A program made the translations under genes and the position numbers. Positions 62,901 to 64,000 of a stretch of 64,000 nucleotides of DNA are shown in pieces (within the stretch, counting starts at the first letter, position 1; every line of letters begins with the position of its first letter). The stretch is from Acanthornis magna. Its lineage: Eukaryota; Chordata; Aves; Passeriformes; Acanthizidae. The notes under the pieces were generated by a model. It was not told the origin of the DNA. It saw only the letters and a list, made by a program, of their open reading frames with translations, and did not search any database. Location of the stretch: assembly GCA_036785705.1 (NCBI GenBank), contig JAWUZG010000970.1, positions 62,001 through 126,000 on the forward strand. Reading direction: 5' to 3'.

Positions 62901-64000
62901 TTAGCTCGCAAAGCGCGAGAAAGAAGCGCACGGCTCTCTGCGGTCCGGCACAGATGCGAACAGAAGAGGCTACGTGGAGAATACATTCTCCACGCACGCT
63001 ACCTTCTCCGGGCGCTGCAGCTGCACGAGTTTTGTAAGACGAAAGCTGGAGCAAAGTGTTTCTCTCTCTCTCTCGCTCCCTCTCTCTCTGCACATTGTCC
63101 CCGTGTGCCGGTGCTGCCAGAACATCGTAGCACCGACAAACATCCTTTGGAGATGAGCCTGCATGCTGCTATGCCTGCCGGTGCAGTTTGGATGTGAAAT
63201 GCAGGGTGCACAGCAGCTCTGCGTTCTCCGGCACCTCGCTTCGGCTTCTAGCCGCCTAAGACGCACCTTCGCCGGCTAGGCGCTCTTAGCTCGCAAAGCA
63301 CGAGAAAGAAGCGGACGGCTCTCTGCGGTCTGGCACAGATGCGAACAGAAGAGGCTACGTGGAGAATACATTCTCCACGCACGCTACCTACTCCGGGCGC
63401 TGCAGCTGCACGAGTTTTGTAAGACTAAAGCTGGGGCAAAGTGTTTCTCTCTCTCTCTCGCTCCCTCTCTCTCTGCACATTGTCCCCGTGTGCCGGTGCT
63501 GCCAGAACATCGTAGCAGCGACAAACATCCTTTGGAGATGAGCCTGCATGCTGCTATGCCTGCCGGTGCAGTTTGGATGTGAAATGCAGGGTGCACAGCA
63601 GCTCCGCGTTCTCCGGCACCTCGCTTCGGCTTCTAGCCGCCTAAGACACACCTTCGCCGGCTAGGCGCTCTTAGCTCGCAAAGCGCGAGAAAGAAGCGCA
63701 CGGCTCTCTGCGGTCCGGCACAGATGCGAACAGAAGAGGCTACATGGAGAATACATTCTCCACGCACGCTACCTTCTCCGGGCGCTGCAGCTGCACGAGT
63801 TTTGTAAGACGAAAGCTGGAGCAAAGTGTTTCTCTCTCTCTCTCACTCCCTCTCTCTCTGCACATCGTCCCCGTGTGCCGGTGCTGCCAGAACATCGTAG
63901 CACCGAGAAACATCCTTTGGAGATGAGCCTGCATGCTGCTATGCGTGCCGGTGCAGTTTGGATGTGAAATGCAGGGTGCACAGCAGCTCCGCGTTCTCCG
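59902..64000. repeat. Rearranged third copy of the 18-mer, cut by the window end
   Basis: Monomer starts 59902, 60287 (379), 60666, 61051 (379), 61430, 61815, 62200, 62585, 62970, 63355 and 63740 (261 bases remain). By marks, 59902 corresponds to 46453; 60287 and 60666 jump to the types of 52221 and 52600; 61051, 61430 and 61815 go back to 48378, 48757 and 49142; 62200 and 62585 resemble 49912 and 47223; 62970, 63355 and 63740 correspond to 51067, 51452 and 51836. At least three register jumps are needed. 63355 keeps ctactccgggcgc with all three Gs, unlike 51452 and 58369. Confidence 0.85.

Larger units (their letters stand above)
1..64000. repeat. Tandem satellite array, about 385-bp monomer, fills the window
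   Basis: Every part of the window aligns to one monomer in one orientation. I find 167 monomer starts (ctacgtgg or a one-base variant), giving 166 complete monomers and partial ones at both ends. Outside 23425-28778 the spacings are 385 bp (120 monomers), 379 bp (27), 381 bp (3) and 384 bp (2), and these sum exactly to the distance covered. No unrelated sequence and no inversion interrupts the array. Recurrent variants mark monomer subtypes that recur in ordered blocks (HORs of 7, 5, 8 and 18 monomers). Satellites of this kind usually lie in centromeric, pericentromeric or subtelomeric heterochromatin; which applies here cannot be told from the sequence. I do not recognise the family. Confidence 0.98.

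Noticed and set aside
1..64000. CRISPR array
   Set aside because: Repeats are contiguous 385-bp units with no unique spacers and no cas genes.
1..64000. rDNA spacer, 5S or tRNA-derived satellite
   Set aside because: I see no tRNA A/B box pair, no 5S-like core and no rRNA segment in the monomer. A spacer-repeat origin cannot be excluded without a database search.
1..64000. Telomeric repeats or interspersed transposons in the array
   Set aside because: No ttaggg-like runs, terminal repeats, target-site duplications or non-satellite sequence were seen.

Overview
The whole window is one uninterrupted, head-to-tail satellite DNA array. A monomer of about 385 bp (58.7% G+C in the copy I counted) repeats from the first base to the last, always in the same orientation. 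Taking ctacgtgg as the monomer start, I find 167 starts, from 42 to 63740. The array is cut at both window ends, so neither edge of it is visible. I see no protein-coding gene, tRNA, rRNA, transposon, telomeric repeat or CRISPR array. The many short reading frames are by-products of the repeat: nearly all open at GTG, they overlap on both strands, and 385, 381 and 379 are not multiples of 3, so no frame continues between monomers.

The host is most likely a eukaryote, because long arrays with higher-order repeats (HORs) are typical of centromeric, pericentromeric, subtelomeric or other heterochromatic DNA. I do not recognise the satellite family and cannot name a species. Many recurrent variant sites are CpG to TpG/CpA changes, which hints at cytosine methylation, although the monomer itself is not CpG-poor.

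Each monomer has the same parts in order: a 22-bp near-perfect palindrome; a GC-rich stretch with variant-specific bases; a short (CT)n run inside a pyrimidine tract; a GC-rich unique middle with SphI and ApaLI sites; and a dyad-rich 3' block. Monomer length is set mainly by the CT count: n=6 gives 385 bp, n=4 gives 381 and n=3 gives 379. Outside the 23.4-28.8 kb segment, 120 of 152 complete monomers are 385 bp, 27 are 379, three are 381 and two are 384.

Layout. 1191-6544: two copies of a 7-monomer HOR (2677 bp). 7700-11541: two tandem copies of a 5-monomer HOR (1921 bp), with a third copy at 16908-18828. 11542-23424: a mosaic that includes a 5-monomer module (1907 bp) present twice, 5753 bp apart. 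23425-28778: 14 monomers full of single-base indels plus one 36-bp deletion, either an unpolished assembly patch or a locally decayed stretch. 28779-38012: mostly 385-bp monomers with 10- and 12-monomer spacings. 38013-46452: an 8-monomer HOR (3068 bp), about two copies plus bridging monomers. 46453-64000: an 18-monomer HOR (6917 bp), then a 17-monomer copy lacking one monomer, then a rearranged third copy. This is the pattern expected from repeated unequal exchange and local amplification.
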